Assembly: GCF_019931215.1 (NCBI RefSeq)
Contig: NZ_JAIOUB010000001.1
Coordinates: 961,955-1,025,954 of the forward strand
Direction of reading: 5' to 3'
Origin: Alcanivorax limicola
GTDB lineage: Bacteria > Pseudomonadota > Gammaproteobacteria > Pseudomonadales > Alcanivoracaceae
DNA: 64,000 nucleotides
In this document: piece after piece, positions 26,452 to 35,839 of the stretch
Layout: each line of letters begins with the position of its first letter
Numbering within the stretch: position 1 is the first letter of the stretch
Position numbers and translations under genes: made by a program
Notes under the pieces: model-generated
Seen by the model: the letters and a program-made list of their open reading frames with translations, nothing else
What the model was told of the DNA's origin: nothing
The model's database searches: none

Positions 26452-27162
26452 ATGGCGCCAAAACGGCTTGCCACTCCCCTGCTCCTGCCCTCTCTGCTAC
26501 TGATAGGCCTGATGACCCTGCTGGCCGCCTGCGGTGGACAACCCGCTGACCGCAATACCGTGGACGTGTCCGGTATCGGCGAAATAAAGGCCACACCGGA
26601 TCGCTTCCGGGTACGGGCGGTATCCAGCCGCACCGGCGATGATATCAATGCCATGAAACAGGAAGTGGATGCGGAGATTCGCGCCGCCATCAGCCTGGCC
26701 AACGAGCTGGGCCTGGAAGAGCGCCTGGTGCGGGCCACCGGCATCAACATCAGCCCCGAGTGGCAATGGCAGCCCGAGCGCAAGATCATCGGGCATCAGG
26801 TATCGCGGGATATCGACATGGCCGTGGACGGGGTTGAAGCCTACGCCGAGCTGCTGGAAGGCATGACCCGCCTGGGCTTCAAACAGCTGCAGCAGGTCGG
26901 TGCCGAACTGGCCGAGGCCACCGCACTGGAAAACCAGGCCTTTGAGGCTGCCATGCAGGACGCCCGCAACAAGGCCGATATTCTGGCCCGGGCCGCCGGC
27001 CGCACGCTGGGCGATGCTATTGTGATACAGGAACAGGGTGGCGGTGGCGGTCATCAGCCGATGATGGCGATGGCACGGGATGCTGCAGAAAGTGGCAGCG
27101 CCTACAGCCCCGGTGAAATCACGCTGCGCAAACAGATACAGGTGCGTTTCGAAATGCACTGA
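26452..27162 (+). CDS. SIMPL-domain (DUF541) lipoprotein
   Basis: A 236-residue envelope protein. The N-terminal LLLIGLMTLLAACGGQ is a lipoprotein signal with the lipobox Cys. The body is a SIMPL/DUF541 domain: VDVSGIGEIKATPDRFRVRA at the start, ATGINISPEWQW and EITLRKQIQVRFEM at the end. Family members form ring assemblies in some bacteria; function here is unknown. GAGG 8 nt before the ATG at 26452 favours this start over the ATG at 26434. It is divergent from apbC. Confidence 0.87.
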   Translation: MAPKRLATPLLLPSLLLIGLMTLLAACGGQPADRNTVDVSGIGEIKATPDRFRVRAVSSRTGDDINAMKQEVDAEIRAAISLANELGLEERLVRATGINISPEWQWQPERKIIGHQVSRDIDMAVDGVEAYAELLEGMTRLGFKQLQQVGAELAEATALENQAFEAAMQDARNKADILARAAGRTLGDAIVIQEQGGGGGHQPMMAMARDAAESGSAYSPGEITLRKQIQVRFEMH

Positions 27163-27194
27163 CAGCCGACGCCGCCGGGCCTGCCCGGCGGCCA

Positions 27195-27232
27195 CTGAAC
27201 AGAGCAGCACTGTTCATAACAGTGCTGTTCAG
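27195..27232. repeat. Nested palindromes before the GCS2 gene
   Basis: An inner perfect 10-bp inverted repeat (CAGCACTGTT/AACAGTGCTG, loop CAT, 27205-27227) lies within an outer pair CTGAACAG (27195) and CTGTTCAG (27225-27232); the arms share three bases. Just downstream, three 12-13-bp repeats of the form GGCAGCACTATG (27248-27283) run into the start region of the next gene. It could be an operator or an alternative-fold leader. Confidence 0.55.
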
Positions 27233-27269
27233 GGCATTACTATTCAAGGCAGCGCTATGGGGCAGCACT

Positions 27270-28772
27270 ATGGGCAGCACTATCAGCGGCAGTGGACGGC
27301 ACAGCGATTACGATGACGAACAGTACGTTGCCTTCGCGCATCGCGTTCGCACGCAGTTGGCATTGCTGGCCGGCAAGCTGAAAAGTGGCGCCCTGGATCA
27401 GGACGCAGACAATCCCGCCGCGCTGCGCCTGGGCGCTGAACTGGAACTGTATCTGACTGATCGGGATTTTCGTCCGCTGGGCGAAAACCGTGCGCTCCTC
27501 GCGCAACTGGACGACCCGCACCTGCAACTCGAACTCAATCGCTTCAACCTGGAATACAACCTGGACCCGCTGCCGCTGGCCGGTACGCCGTTCAGCGCCT
27601 GTGCCGATGCGGTGAACACCCGGCTGACACACCTGAACGACGCTGCCAGCCGTCTGGCCCCTGTGCCGGGACGGGTACTGGCAGTGGGCATCCTGCCCAC
27701 CCTGCAACGCACTGACTTCGACGACTGCATGACCGATGAGCCGCGCTACCACGCCCTCGCGCAGGGGCTGCGCGCCATACGTGGTGAACCGTTCCAGATC
27801 CAGATCGAGGGCACCGACGGCCAGGGCCGAGTGGATTTCTGCAGCGATGACGTGTCCCTGGAGGGCGCCAATACCTCCTGGCAGTTACACCTGCGCGTCG
27901 CTGCCCGCGATTTCGCCGACTGGTACAACGCCATTCAATTGGTAACGCCGCTGGCGCTGGGCATGGCGGGCAACAGCCCGCTGCTGTTCGGGCAGAATCT
28001 GTGGGAAGAAACCCGCATTGCCCTGTTCCGGCAATCCATCGACAGCCGGGGCAGTCGCCACCCGCGCTGGCGCCCGCCGGCCCGCGTCGCCTTCGGTGAG
28101 GGCTGGCTGCGGGACAGCGCCTGGGAGCTGTTCGCCAGCGCCGTGGCGTTATATCCACCGATACTGCCGGAGTGCCGTACCGACCTGCCGGACAATGCAC
28201 TGCATGAATTGCGCCTGCATATGGGCACCGTCTGGTTGTGGAATCGCCCGGTGTTCGATCCCGCCGATGGCGGCCATCTGCGCATCGAAATGCGCGCCCT
28301 GCCGGCCGGCCCCAGCGGGGCCGATATGGCCGCCACCAGCGCCTTTCTGATCGGCGCCGCCAACAGCTTGCGGCCCCGTATCCGTGAGTTGATCACCGCC
28401 TTGCCGTTTCGCCACGCCGAATACAATTTTGTCGAAGCTGCCCGGCAGGGCCTGGATGCGCGCATCATCTGGCCCTGCCGCACACAGATCGAACTGTTCG
28501 ACCGGCGCCTGAATGACATCATCACCGAGCTGCTACCGGCTGCGCAGGAGGGCCTGACAGCCCTCGGCGTCGACGCCAGCGAGGCCCGGCACCACTGCGA
28601 TCTGATTCGCGCACGGCTGGAAAGCGGGCAGACCGGCAGCCGGTGGCTGCGGGCCGGCTTCCATGCATTGGGTGGCGACCATCAGGCCGCCAGCATGCTG
28701 CTAGAGCGCTATGCCCGGCACCAGGCCGACGGCAAGCCCGTGCACACCTGGCCCAGGGCGGGCGCGTCATGA
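27270..28772 (+). CDS. GCS2-family glutamate-cysteine-ligase-like enzyme
   Basis: A carboxylate-amine ligase of the GCS2 superfamily, 500 residues from the ATG at 27270. The N-terminal part has LRLGAELELYLTD (acidic metal-binding strand), then ELNRFNLEYNLDPLPLAG and LAVGILPTLQRTDFD; the centre has ASWQLHLRV-like and NSPLLFGQNLWEETRIALF segments and the C-terminal HLRIEMRALPAGPS. Substrates are unknown; it is not the standard GshA. The stop overlaps the start of an AstE-like deacylase gene (ATGA), so ligase and hydrolase are coupled. The start lies in a repetitive stretch and is uncertain. Confidence 0.85.
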   Translation: MGSTISGSGRHSDYDDEQYVAFAHRVRTQLALLAGKLKSGALDQDADNPAALRLGAELELYLTDRDFRPLGENRALLAQLDDPHLQLELNRFNLEYNLDPLPLAGTPFSACADAVNTRLTHLNDAASRLAPVPGRVLAVGILPTLQRTDFDDCMTDEPRYHALAQGLRAIRGEPFQIQIEGTDGQGRVDFCSDDVSLEGANTSWQLHLRVAARDFADWYNAIQLVTPLALGMAGNSPLLFGQNLWEETRIALFRQSIDSRGSRHPRWRPPARVAFGEGWLRDSAWELFASAVALYPPILPECRTDLPDNALHELRLHMGTVWLWNRPVFDPADGGHLRIEMRALPAGPSGADMAATSAFLIGAANSLRPRIRELITALPFRHAEYNFVEAARQGLDARIIWPCRTQIELFDRRLNDIITELLPAAQEGLTALGVDASEARHHCDLIRARLESGQTGSRWLRAGFHALGGDHQAASMLLERYARHQADGKPVHTWPRAGAS

Positions 28773-29818
28773 TGACGGCAGACGACAGTCGCCTGCATGA
28801 CCTCTCGTTGACGCTGTCTGCGGGGCAGCCTCTGCCCGCTACCGCAGAAGCCTGGCTGGCCGGCCTGCCCGGCCCGGTGATGCTGCGCTATCCCGGCGTT
28901 GACCGCACCCGGGTGCGTGCGCTGGTCACCTTGCTGCATGGCAACGAACCCTCCGGCCTGCGCGCCATCCACGGATGGTTATCCGGCGCGGCCGCCGCCC
29001 CGCCGCCTGCCACCGATCTGGTGCTGATCATTGCCAACGTGGCGGCAGCGCGGTTGCCGCCGCGCTACAACCATCGCCAACTACCCAATGAGCGCGACCT
29101 CAACCGCTGCTTCCGCGCGCCCTGGCAGGATGGCCCCGGGCAGCTGGCCCAGGCGATTCTCAGCGCGCTGGTTGCGTTGGGGCCAGAAGCCGTGCTCGAT
29201 CTGCACAATACATCCGGCGCCAGCCCGCCCTTCGCTGTAGCCGCCATCGACGACGCCCGGCACCGCGCTTTTGCGGCACGCTTTTGTGATCACCTGATCG
29301 TCACCGATTTGCGACTGGGCGCCTTGATGGAGGCCGCCGAACATCTGTTCCCGACGCTGACCATCGAATGCGGCGGCAGCGGCGATCCCCGGGCGGATGC
29401 CATGGCGGCCACGGTGATCTCCCGCTTCGCAGACAGCCCGGCATTGTTTGCGGCGCAACCGGCGACGGACACTCTGACCGTCTTTCGCAACCCCGTGCGC
29501 GTCGAACTCGCACCGGGGGCCTCGCTGAGCTTTGACCCGTCAGAGGTTGCCGACGTCATGCTGCGCACAGACATCCAGCAGCACAACTTCGGCCTCGCGC
29601 TCCCGGGCGTTGCTCTGGCGTCCCTGGGGCGTGACGGGCTCGGCCATCTGGTGGCCCGCGATCATCGGGGGCGGCCGGTGCTCACGGAGCTGTTCGAGGC
29701 CCGTGCCGGCACCCTGACACCCCGCCAGCCACTGCATCTGTTCATGGCCACGGCCCGCGCGGATATCGCCGCCAGCGACTGCCTGTTCTATGTTGCCCCG
29801 GCGCAACAACAGCATTAA
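28769..29818 (+). CDS. AstE/AspA-family zinc deacylase
   Basis: Zinc carboxypeptidase-like amidohydrolase of the succinylglutamate desuccinylase/aspartoacylase family; 349 residues. Metal ligands: His and Glu of HGNEPSG near residue 53 and His of LDLHNTSGASPPF; the catalytic Glu is likely in TIECGGSGDPR. It is coupled to the GCS2 ligase by a 4-nt overlap. Genuine AstE works in an ast operon, absent here, so I infer a different amide substrate, possibly the product of the adjacent ligase. A C-terminal beta domain follows (VRVELAPGASLSFDPSE). Confidence 0.87.
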   Translation: MMTADDSRLHDLSLTLSAGQPLPATAEAWLAGLPGPVMLRYPGVDRTRVRALVTLLHGNEPSGLRAIHGWLSGAAAAPPPATDLVLIIANVAAARLPPRYNHRQLPNERDLNRCFRAPWQDGPGQLAQAILSALVALGPEAVLDLHNTSGASPPFAVAAIDDARHRAFAARFCDHLIVTDLRLGALMEAAEHLFPTLTIECGGSGDPRADAMAATVISRFADSPALFAAQPATDTLTVFRNPVRVELAPGASLSFDPSEVADVMLRTDIQQHNFGLALPGVALASLGRDGLGHLVARDHRGRPVLTELFEARAGTLTPRQPLHLFMATARADIAASDCLFYVAPAQQQH

Positions 29819-29836
29819 TTGTTCGACAATAGCGCC

Positions 29837-29857
29837 GCGATGGCACTCTGCCATCGC
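29837..29857. repeat. 8-bp inverted repeat upstream of lipase gene
   Basis: GCGATGGC and GCCATCGC are separated by ACTCT, 18 bp after the deacylase stop. TATACT follows directly (29858-29863) and could be a -10 box for the lipase gene, in which case the dyad would cover the -35 region. No T tract. Confidence 0.45.
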
Positions 29858-29969
29858 TATACTCGAGCCATTCATCGACAATTCGCACTGAATCATCAGC
29901 CGCTGTCTATGCTCGGCCCTCGCAGGGCCCACGCACACCAAAGCACAGCTGCTTTGCAGGAGATCCATA

Positions 29970-31445
29970 ATGAGAAGAGCGCTGCGGCAACTGGAGCGCG
30001 CCATTGAACATGCCGCCACCTATCAGGAATGGCATGAGGCCAGCCAGGAACATGACCGACTCTCCGGTGCGGAAGAATGGAAGAATATCGACCGCTCCCA
30101 GCACTATGACTACGAGCTGATTCGCAATCGTCTGGCGCAGATTCGCCAGGCACGCGAGCGGCACGACGTCAACAAGCTCGTCTTCCACCTTCATGAGGGG
30201 TTGCACGGCAATCTGGGGAATATCTCCAACCCCCGGCTTTATCAGTACACCCGCATCGGCACCAAACGTCTGATCGAGGACTATCTCAACGAAGTCAGCA
30301 CGGCACTGAACTATCTTTGTGACAACGACTTCGATGAGTTTCCGTTCAAGGAAAAACTGGATTTCTTCGAAACCACCGGCAATGCCTTCGGCCAGAGCGG
30401 CCTCATGTTGTCGGGGGGCGCTGCCCTGGGGCTGTTTCACATCGGCGTCTGCAAGAGTCTGTGGGAAGAAGGGTTGCTGCCCTCGGTGATCTCCGGCTCA
30501 AGTGCGGGTTCAATCATCGCCAGTGTCGTCGGCACCCATGACGACAGTGAACTGCAAAACCGACTTGAACCGGAAAACATCTACCTTGAGGCCTTCCGGT
30601 ATATCGGCTGGGGCGGTTTACTGCGCGGCACACCGGTACTGGACGGTGATCATCTGGAAGCCTGCCTGGAAGAAAACATTCCGGACATGACCTTCGAAGA
30701 GGCCTATCGCAAGACCGGGCGCGAGATCAATATCACCGTGAGCCCCTACGACCGCCACCAGTTCGCACGACTGTTGAACTGGCGCACCTCGCCGAACGTC
30801 CTGATTCGCAAGGCGGCGCTGGCCTCCTGTGCGATTCCCGGTATCTACCCGCCGGTCAATCTCTGGGCCAAGAATCTGGAAGGCGAGCGCGTACCCTATA
30901 TTCCCGGGCGCAAGTTTGTTGATGGTTCCATCAAGGATGATTTACCGATCCGCCGACTGGCACGCCTGTACGGCGTGAACCACTCCATCGTCAGCCAGAC
31001 CAATCCGCATGTGGTGCCCTTCATTTCCCGCTCGGAAAACAGCCGCGGCATATTGCCCACCCTCACAGACTGGGCGGTGCGCAATGTGTCAATGAATCTG
31101 CGGTATGGCATCCAGCTGGTGCAGAACCGGGTCGAATCCAATGACCTCGGCCTGATGCTGGACAAGGCACGCTCTGTGGTACAACAGAAATATATTGGTG
31201 ACATCAATCTGATTCCGCCCCGCCAGCCCCTGAATCTGCTGCGCATGCTCGCCAACCCGTCCGTCAGTGACGTGCGCAACTACATCAGCCTGGGCGAAAG
31301 AACCACTTGGCCGAAGATGGACCTGGTGCGCAATACCACCCACATCAGCCGCACCTTCCGTGAATGCCTGGCGCGCCTGGATCGCATGGAGGCGGAGAAA
31401 CTGCGCCGTCTGCGGCTGGTGGCACCCAACCCCCAGGCATCCTGA
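29970..31445 (+). CDS. DUF3336/patatin-like lipase
   Basis: A 491-residue protein: an N-terminal DUF3336 helical domain (to about 140) and a patatin domain. Oxyanion-hole glycines in MLSGGAALGLFHIG, nucleophile Ser178 in the GSSAG elbow, catalytic Asp318 in FVDGSIKDDLPI. This arrangement is that of the TGL3/SDP1-type triacylglycerol lipases and their bacterial relatives, so it may mobilise storage lipid or turn over phospholipid; the substrate is inference. Cytoplasmic or membrane-associated; no signal peptide. A clear GGAG ribosome site precedes the ATG. Confidence 0.9.
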   Translation: MRRALRQLERAIEHAATYQEWHEASQEHDRLSGAEEWKNIDRSQHYDYELIRNRLAQIRQARERHDVNKLVFHLHEGLHGNLGNISNPRLYQYTRIGTKRLIEDYLNEVSTALNYLCDNDFDEFPFKEKLDFFETTGNAFGQSGLMLSGGAALGLFHIGVCKSLWEEGLLPSVISGSSAGSIIASVVGTHDDSELQNRLEPENIYLEAFRYIGWGGLLRGTPVLDGDHLEACLEENIPDMTFEEAYRKTGREINITVSPYDRHQFARLLNWRTSPNVLIRKAALASCAIPGIYPPVNLWAKNLEGERVPYIPGRKFVDGSIKDDLPIRRLARLYGVNHSIVSQTNPHVVPFISRSENSRGILPTLTDWAVRNVSMNLRYGIQLVQNRVESNDLGLMLDKARSVVQQKYIGDINLIPPRQPLNLLRMLANPSVSDVRNYISLGERTTWPKMDLVRNTTHISRTFRECLARLDRMEAEKLRRLRLVAPNPQAS

Positions 31446-31488
31446 CCGACCGTTCAGCGGGTCGTGCTGCCCACGCATTGCCTCCTGC

Positions 31489-31520
31489 AAGGACTGGCTT
31501 TTACCATAAAGCAGGTCCTT
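31489..31520 (+). repeat. Hairpin between lipase and kinase genes
   Basis: AAGGAC and GTCCTT enclose a second stem GCTTT/AAAGC, with a two-base internal loop on each side. No T tract follows. It may be a weak attenuator or an mRNA-stabilising hairpin. Confidence 0.4.
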
Positions 31521-31578
31521 CGCTCTCTGCCGGATGCAGCGAGCGCAATATCCGTCATTCACAGGGAGCGTAACTACG

Positions 31579-33924
31579 ATGGCGCACAGATGGCGCGAGT
31601 ATCGCCAGAATAACCCGCTGGCCTTCCGGCTGATGGGCGCCATCGTGCTGATCAGCTCTGTCATCATGCTGGTCGCGATTCTGTTGTTGCTCAGTCGCGA
31701 ATACAGCAGTGGCCTTTCGCAGATGGAACGGAATCTCGAACAGGCCGAATTGACCGCCCTGCCCAGCCTGACGCTGGCCCTCTGGCATTTCGATGAGCAG
31801 CAACTGAGCACGCAGCTCGAAGCGCTGCTACGCCTGCCCGACATCAGTGCTGCCGCGATTCGCTGGCAGGACTGGCGCGGCGAGGTACGCCATATGCATC
31901 TGGACACGGCCGGCGCCGCCCTCGCCGACTGGCCCGACGACATGTCCACCAGCAACATACGTCTTTTCCCGCTGGAATATCACCGTAATGATGGCACCGT
32001 CGAGCAAATCGGTGAGCTGATGTTGCGTATGGATCATGCCGCCCTCTATCAGCGCATCGCGGGGCATGCCTTCTTTATCGCTCTCTTCCAGACGTTCAAG
32101 ACACTGCTGATTGCACTGGTGATCATTGCCTTGATCCGCTTCGTGCTCACCCGGCACCTGAATCGCATTGCCGAATATGCCCGCGGGCTGAGCCTGCAAA
32201 ACCTGCAGACGCCGCTCTCGCTGGACAGAGCACGGCAAGAGCCCGATGAATTGCAGGACATCACCGATGCCATCAACCAGATGCGTACCAGCCTGCATGA
32301 TGATGTCCGCCTCCGGGAGCAGGCGGAAGCCGCGCTGCATCAGGAACAGCGGCAACGGCTTGCCGCACAGGAAAATGCCATCCGCGCCGAAAGCGCCAGC
32401 CTTGCAAAAAGCCAGTTTCTGGCCACCATGAGCCATGAAATCCGCACGCCGATGAACGGCATCATCGGTATTCTCGATCTGCTGGAAAATACCCGTCTGG
32501 ACGAGCGTCAGAAACACTACCTGCAGCTCATGCAGCATTCCAGCGACAACCTGCTGGCGATCCTCAATGACATTCTGGATTATTCGCGTATCGAAGCCGG
32601 CCAGTTGACACTGGAGTGCATCAGGGTCGATCTGCAAGTGCTGGTGGAGGATGCCGTCACCGCCTTCGCCGGCATCGCCCGGCAGCAGAATCTGGATCTG
32701 GTGCTGGATGTACGCCTCAAGGCAGCCCGTCATATTGACGGCGATCCGCTGCGCATTCGTCAGGTCCTGTTGAATCTGATCAATAACGCACTGAAATTCA
32801 CGCGCTCCGGCCACGTCATCGTCAGAGTCCAGGAAGATCTCGATGCCGGCCTGTTACGGTTTGAGGTGGAAGACACCGGCATTGGCATTGAAGCCCGTCA
32901 TCTCACCGATATCTTCGACGCCTTCGTGCAGGCCGATGACAGCACCTCCCGACATTTTGGCGGCAGTGGACTCGGGCTTGCCCTGTGCCAGCGCCTGACC
33001 CAGGCCATGGGCGGGCAGATCAGTCTGCGCAGCCAGCCCGGCACCGGCTCATGTTTCACTGTGACCCTGCCGATCCCGGCCTCGCAGCAAAACAGCGAGT
33101 ATGCACTTGTGGGTCCGCCCGCCGATGACCCGGGCCAGATACTTATCCTCAGCGACCCGGGCGCCGCCCAGCAGGCACTGCAGAATATGCTGGGCTTCCA
33201 CGGCGTCAGCGTCTCCGTGGCCAGAGACCTGTCACACCTGAACATGACCGACCGCTACCGTTACCTGCTGATTGACCAACGCCTGTTGGCACGGTGTGAC
33301 ACGGATCAGCGGAGACGGCTCGAACGCGTACGGGAGCGAGTCCGCGTGCTGGCATCGCTCGACACGGGTATCGACGATTTCATGGTGCTGACACGTCCGG
33401 TCACCGCAAGCCAACTGGAGGCATTGCTGAAGCGCAACGGCCCGGATGCTCAGCACGGTGCTCAGCCAGCGCACCAGGTGCGAGAGCACAGCCGCTTCGA
33501 TCATCTGTGTGTGTTGATTGCCGAGGACAACGAGGTCAATCGTGACGTCATCACAGCCATCCTCAGCACCCTGCGCATCCAGCCCGTCATCTGTCAGAAC
33601 GGCGAAGAGGCCGTCGCAGCATACCGCGCCGCAGGCGGCGCTTTTGATCTGGTACTGATGGACTGTCAGATGCCGGTCATGGACGGCTTTGAAGCCACAC
33701 GCGCCATCCGCGAACAGGAACAGGCCGCCGGTCTCACGCCGGTGCCCATCGTCGCGCTTACCGCACATGTCATGGAAGCCCAGCGCGAGCAGATGCGCGA
33801 GGCAGGCATGGATCATTTCCTCAGCAAACCGGTACGTCGCGAAGCAGTACACAAACTGCTCGTCACACTGGGGCTGGAGCGCACGCTGCAATTGATGTCT
33901 TTCGACGAGAAACACGGGGACTGA
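31579..33924 (+). CDS. Hybrid sensor kinase, BarA-like, without HPt
   Basis: 781 residues. TM1 ([20 protein letters not shown]), a periplasmic sensor of about 140 residues, TM2 ([16 protein letters not shown]), a HAMP-like linker, HisKA with His286 in [12 protein letters not shown], HATPase_c ([22 protein letters not shown]), a degenerate receiver, then a true receiver with phosphoacceptor Asp in [13 protein letters not shown] and Lys in LSKPV. In the degenerate receiver the active-site Lys-Pro is Arg-Pro. No HPt domain follows, so phosphate must leave through a separate HPt. GGGAG lies 10 nt before the ATG. Confidence 0.92.
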   Translation: MAHRWREYRQNNPLAFRLMGAIVLISSVIMLVAILLLLSREYSSGLSQMERNLEQAELTALPSLTLALWHFDEQQLSTQLEALLRLPDISAAAIRWQDWRGEVRHMHLDTAGAALADWPDDMSTSNIRLFPLEYHRNDGTVEQIGELMLRMDHAALYQRIAGHAFFIALFQTFKTLLIALVIIALIRFVLTRHLNRIAEYARGLSLQNLQTPLSLDRARQEPDELQDITDAINQMRTSLHDDVRLREQAEAALHQEQRQRLAAQENAIRAESASLAKSQFLATMSHEIRTPMNGIIGILDLLENTRLDERQKHYLQLMQHSSDNLLAILNDILDYSRIEAGQLTLECIRVDLQVLVEDAVTAFAGIARQQNLDLVLDVRLKAARHIDGDPLRIRQVLLNLINNALKFTRSGHVIVRVQEDLDAGLLRFEVEDTGIGIEARHLTDIFDAFVQADDSTSRHFGGSGLGLALCQRLTQAMGGQISLRSQPGTGSCFTVTLPIPASQQNSEYALVGPPADDPGQILILSDPGAAQQALQNMLGFHGVSVSVARDLSHLNMTDRYRYLLIDQRLLARCDTDQRRRLERVRERVRVLASLDTGIDDFMVLTRPVTASQLEALLKRNGPDAQHGAQPAHQVREHSRFDHLCVLIAEDNEVNRDVITAILSTLRIQPVICQNGEEAVAAYRAAGGAFDLVLMDCQMPVMDGFEATRAIREQEQAAGLTPVPIVALTAHVMEAQREQMREAGMDHFLSKPVRREAVHKLLVTLGLERTLQLMSFDEKHGD

Positions 33925-33952
33925 GCACAGACTGGCTCAACAAGCCGGAGAA

Positions 33953-34026
33953 TGGAGCGGGTGAAGGGAATCGAACCCTCGTATGCAGCTTGGGAAGCTG
34001 CCGTTCTACCATTGAACTACACCCGC
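33953..34026 (-). tRNA. tRNA-Gly (anticodon CCC)
   Basis: A 74-nt cloverleaf including encoded CCA on the minus strand. Acceptor stem starts GCGGGTG; anticodon stem GCAGC/GCTGC encloses TTCCCAA (anticodon CCC, reads GGG); T loop TTCGATT. It lies 28 bp after the kinase stop. Confidence 0.97.
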
Positions 34027-34117
34027 AAACACAAGTACCGCTGGCAGAGGAGCTTTGTACCAGAGCGGCCACCGCTTTGGAATAGCCGCTGCTAATTTAA
34101 GCTGCCTCTGCTCTCCC

Positions 34118-34600
34118 TCAGTGCTGATGACCGCCAGGCCCATGAGCGTGGCCGTGGGCGATCTCCTCTTCCGTCGCATCACGTACAGAAGCGATATCAA
34201 TCACGAATCGCAGCACCTGCCCGGCCAGCGGATGGTTGGCATCCACATCGACGGTTTTCAGGCCGACCTTCAATATGGTGACCCAGCGCTGCCCGTCATC
34301 GGTCTGCACGGGTACGCTCATGCCAGGGCGCAGCTTCTTGCCCAGATGCTTGAAATACTTTGCGGAGATCCGCTGCTTCTGTGACTCGTCCCGGTGCCCG
34401 TAACCATCCTCCGGCGCCACCTCGACCTCGACGTGGTCGCCCTCCGCCTTGCCTTCCAGCGCCTGCTCTACACCCCGGATGATATTGCCGGCACCGTGCA
34501 GGTAGAGATTGGGGGCATCCGGGGTGGACTGTTCTATCAACACACCATCGGCACCCGACAACTGATAATGGAAACTCACCACCTTGCCTTTCTGAATCAC
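34118..34600 (-). CDS. slyD: FKBP-type prolyl isomerase SlyD
   Basis: Cytoplasmic peptidyl-prolyl isomerase and chaperone, 160 residues. FKBP half-domains FHYQLSGADGVLIEQS and GHVLRFVIDIASVRDAT-like ending flank an insert-in-flap domain; the segment LHGAGNIIRGVEQALEGKAEGD is typical. The His-rich tail (HGHAHGPGGHQH) can bind nickel or other metals, as in SlyD. It starts with GTG at 34600, 8 nt after GGAGG; longer in-frame extensions upstream have no homology. Related FKBPs (FkpB) are shorter and lack the tail. Confidence 0.93.
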   Translation of the reverse strand: MIQKGKVVSFHYQLSGADGVLIEQSTPDAPNLYLHGAGNIIRGVEQALEGKAEGDHVEVEVAPEDGYGHRDESQKQRISAKYFKHLGKKLRPGMSVPVQTDDGQRWVTILKVGLKTVDVDANHPLAGQVLRFVIDIASVRDATEEEIAHGHAHGPGGHQH

Positions 34601-34677
34601 GTCACAGTCCTCCACCAGCGCATACGGGCGCCCATTATTCTCCCCGCACCCACGAGGGTCCAGCCCCGAGGGCAAAC

Positions 34678-34729
34678 AAAGCGTGCCACCAGAGGCATTT
34701 GATTCGCGGCGCCCGATACGGCACGCTTT
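34678..34729. repeat. 10-bp inverted repeat between slyD and SDR gene
   Basis: AAAGCGTGCC (34678-34687) and GGCACGCTTT (34720-34729) are perfect complements 32 bp apart in the gap between two divergent genes. It may be a shared operator or a leader hairpin of the SDR gene. Confidence 0.45.
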
Positions 34730-34814
34730 CCACCCGGGCGGGAGACCTTTCAACCGGAGGCAAACATCCGGGACGCAGTACCAGATACCGTGCGCAGCAT
34801 CAGGGGATGTTTCA

Positions 34815-35798
34815 ATGAGCAAACAGGCATTTGTAACTGGCGGCGCCGGCTTTCTTGGCGGCCATGTGATCACCCAGCTGATCGAACAGGGCTGGCAGGT
34901 GACCGCGCTGCACCGTCCACGGGGCAATCGGGAACGGCTCGAAGCCCTGGGAGCCAAACCCGTTGCCGCCCAGCTGCACGAGGTGTCACAGGTTTGTGAA
35001 GTGATGCCGGAATCCCCTGATGCGGTGTTTCACATTGCCGGCAACACCTCTCTCTGGCGTCGCCAGGACGCCAACCAGTATCGCGACAATGTGCTGGGCA
35101 CCCGTGCCGTGGTTGCTGCGGCCATTCAGCGGGGCGCCCACCGGATGGTGCATACGTCATCTATTTCCGCCTATGGTATCCAGAGCGCGCCGATCACCGA
35201 GGACACGCCTTCCACCGCCGCCAGGGACTGGATCGGCTATAACCGCACCAAGTATCTCGCAGAAGAGGAAGTGCGGCGCGGTACAGAGCAGGGACTGGAT
35301 GCGGTTATTCTCAATCCCTGCGGCATCATCGGCGCTGGCGACACCCATAACTGGTCACAGCTGATCAGCCTGATCGACGCCGGCAAGCTGCCGGGCGTGC
35401 CGCCGGGCAGCGGCAGTTTCTGCCATGTGAGTGAGGTTGCCCGGGCGCATATCAGCGCCTGGGAGAAAGGCCGCCAGGGCGCCAACTATATTCTGTCGGG
35501 CATTGATGCCAGTTTTCTGGATATGGTGCGCATCATCTGCGATATTCTCGGCCGCAAAGCGCCTCGTCGCACAGTCCCGGCGCTGGTCCTGCGGCTGGCA
35601 GGCCAGCTCTACCCTATCGGGTCGCTGTTCACCGGTAATGAGCCGCGGCTGACCCCGGAAAAGGTGGCCCTGGTGACCAACCGTGTTGTCGCCAGCAGCG
35701 CCCGTGCCGAACAGGAGCTGGGCTTCAACAATAAAGTGCCGCTGGAGACCATGCTCAGGGAGTGCATTGACTGGATGCGCGCTGAGGCCTTGCTCTGA
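34815..35798 (+). CDS. NAD-dependent epimerase/dehydratase (SDR)
   Basis: Extended short-chain dehydrogenase of 327 residues. Rossmann motif VTGGAGFLGGHV at residues 8-19, the active-site TSSISAYG and Tyr-x-x-x-Lys in GYNRTKYLAEEE; IIGAGDTHNW is typical of dihydroflavonol-reductase-like and hopanoid/sterol SDR enzymes. Substrate unknown. The ATG at 34815 places the glycine motif normally; a longer frame upstream has no homology. It is followed 41 bp later by rsmC. Confidence 0.88.
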   Translation: MSKQAFVTGGAGFLGGHVITQLIEQGWQVTALHRPRGNRERLEALGAKPVAAQLHEVSQVCEVMPESPDAVFHIAGNTSLWRRQDANQYRDNVLGTRAVVAAAIQRGAHRMVHTSSISAYGIQSAPITEDTPSTAARDWIGYNRTKYLAEEEVRRGTEQGLDAVILNPCGIIGAGDTHNWSQLISLIDAGKLPGVPPGSGSFCHVSEVARAHISAWEKGRQGANYILSGIDASFLDMVRIICDILGRKAPRRTVPALVLRLAGQLYPIGSLFTGNEPRLTPEKVALVTNRVVASSARAEQELGFNNKVPLETMLRECIDWMRAEALL

Positions 35799-35839
35799 CA
35801 TCACATTGAAACAACTTTCACCGGGGCCTCTGGAGCACC

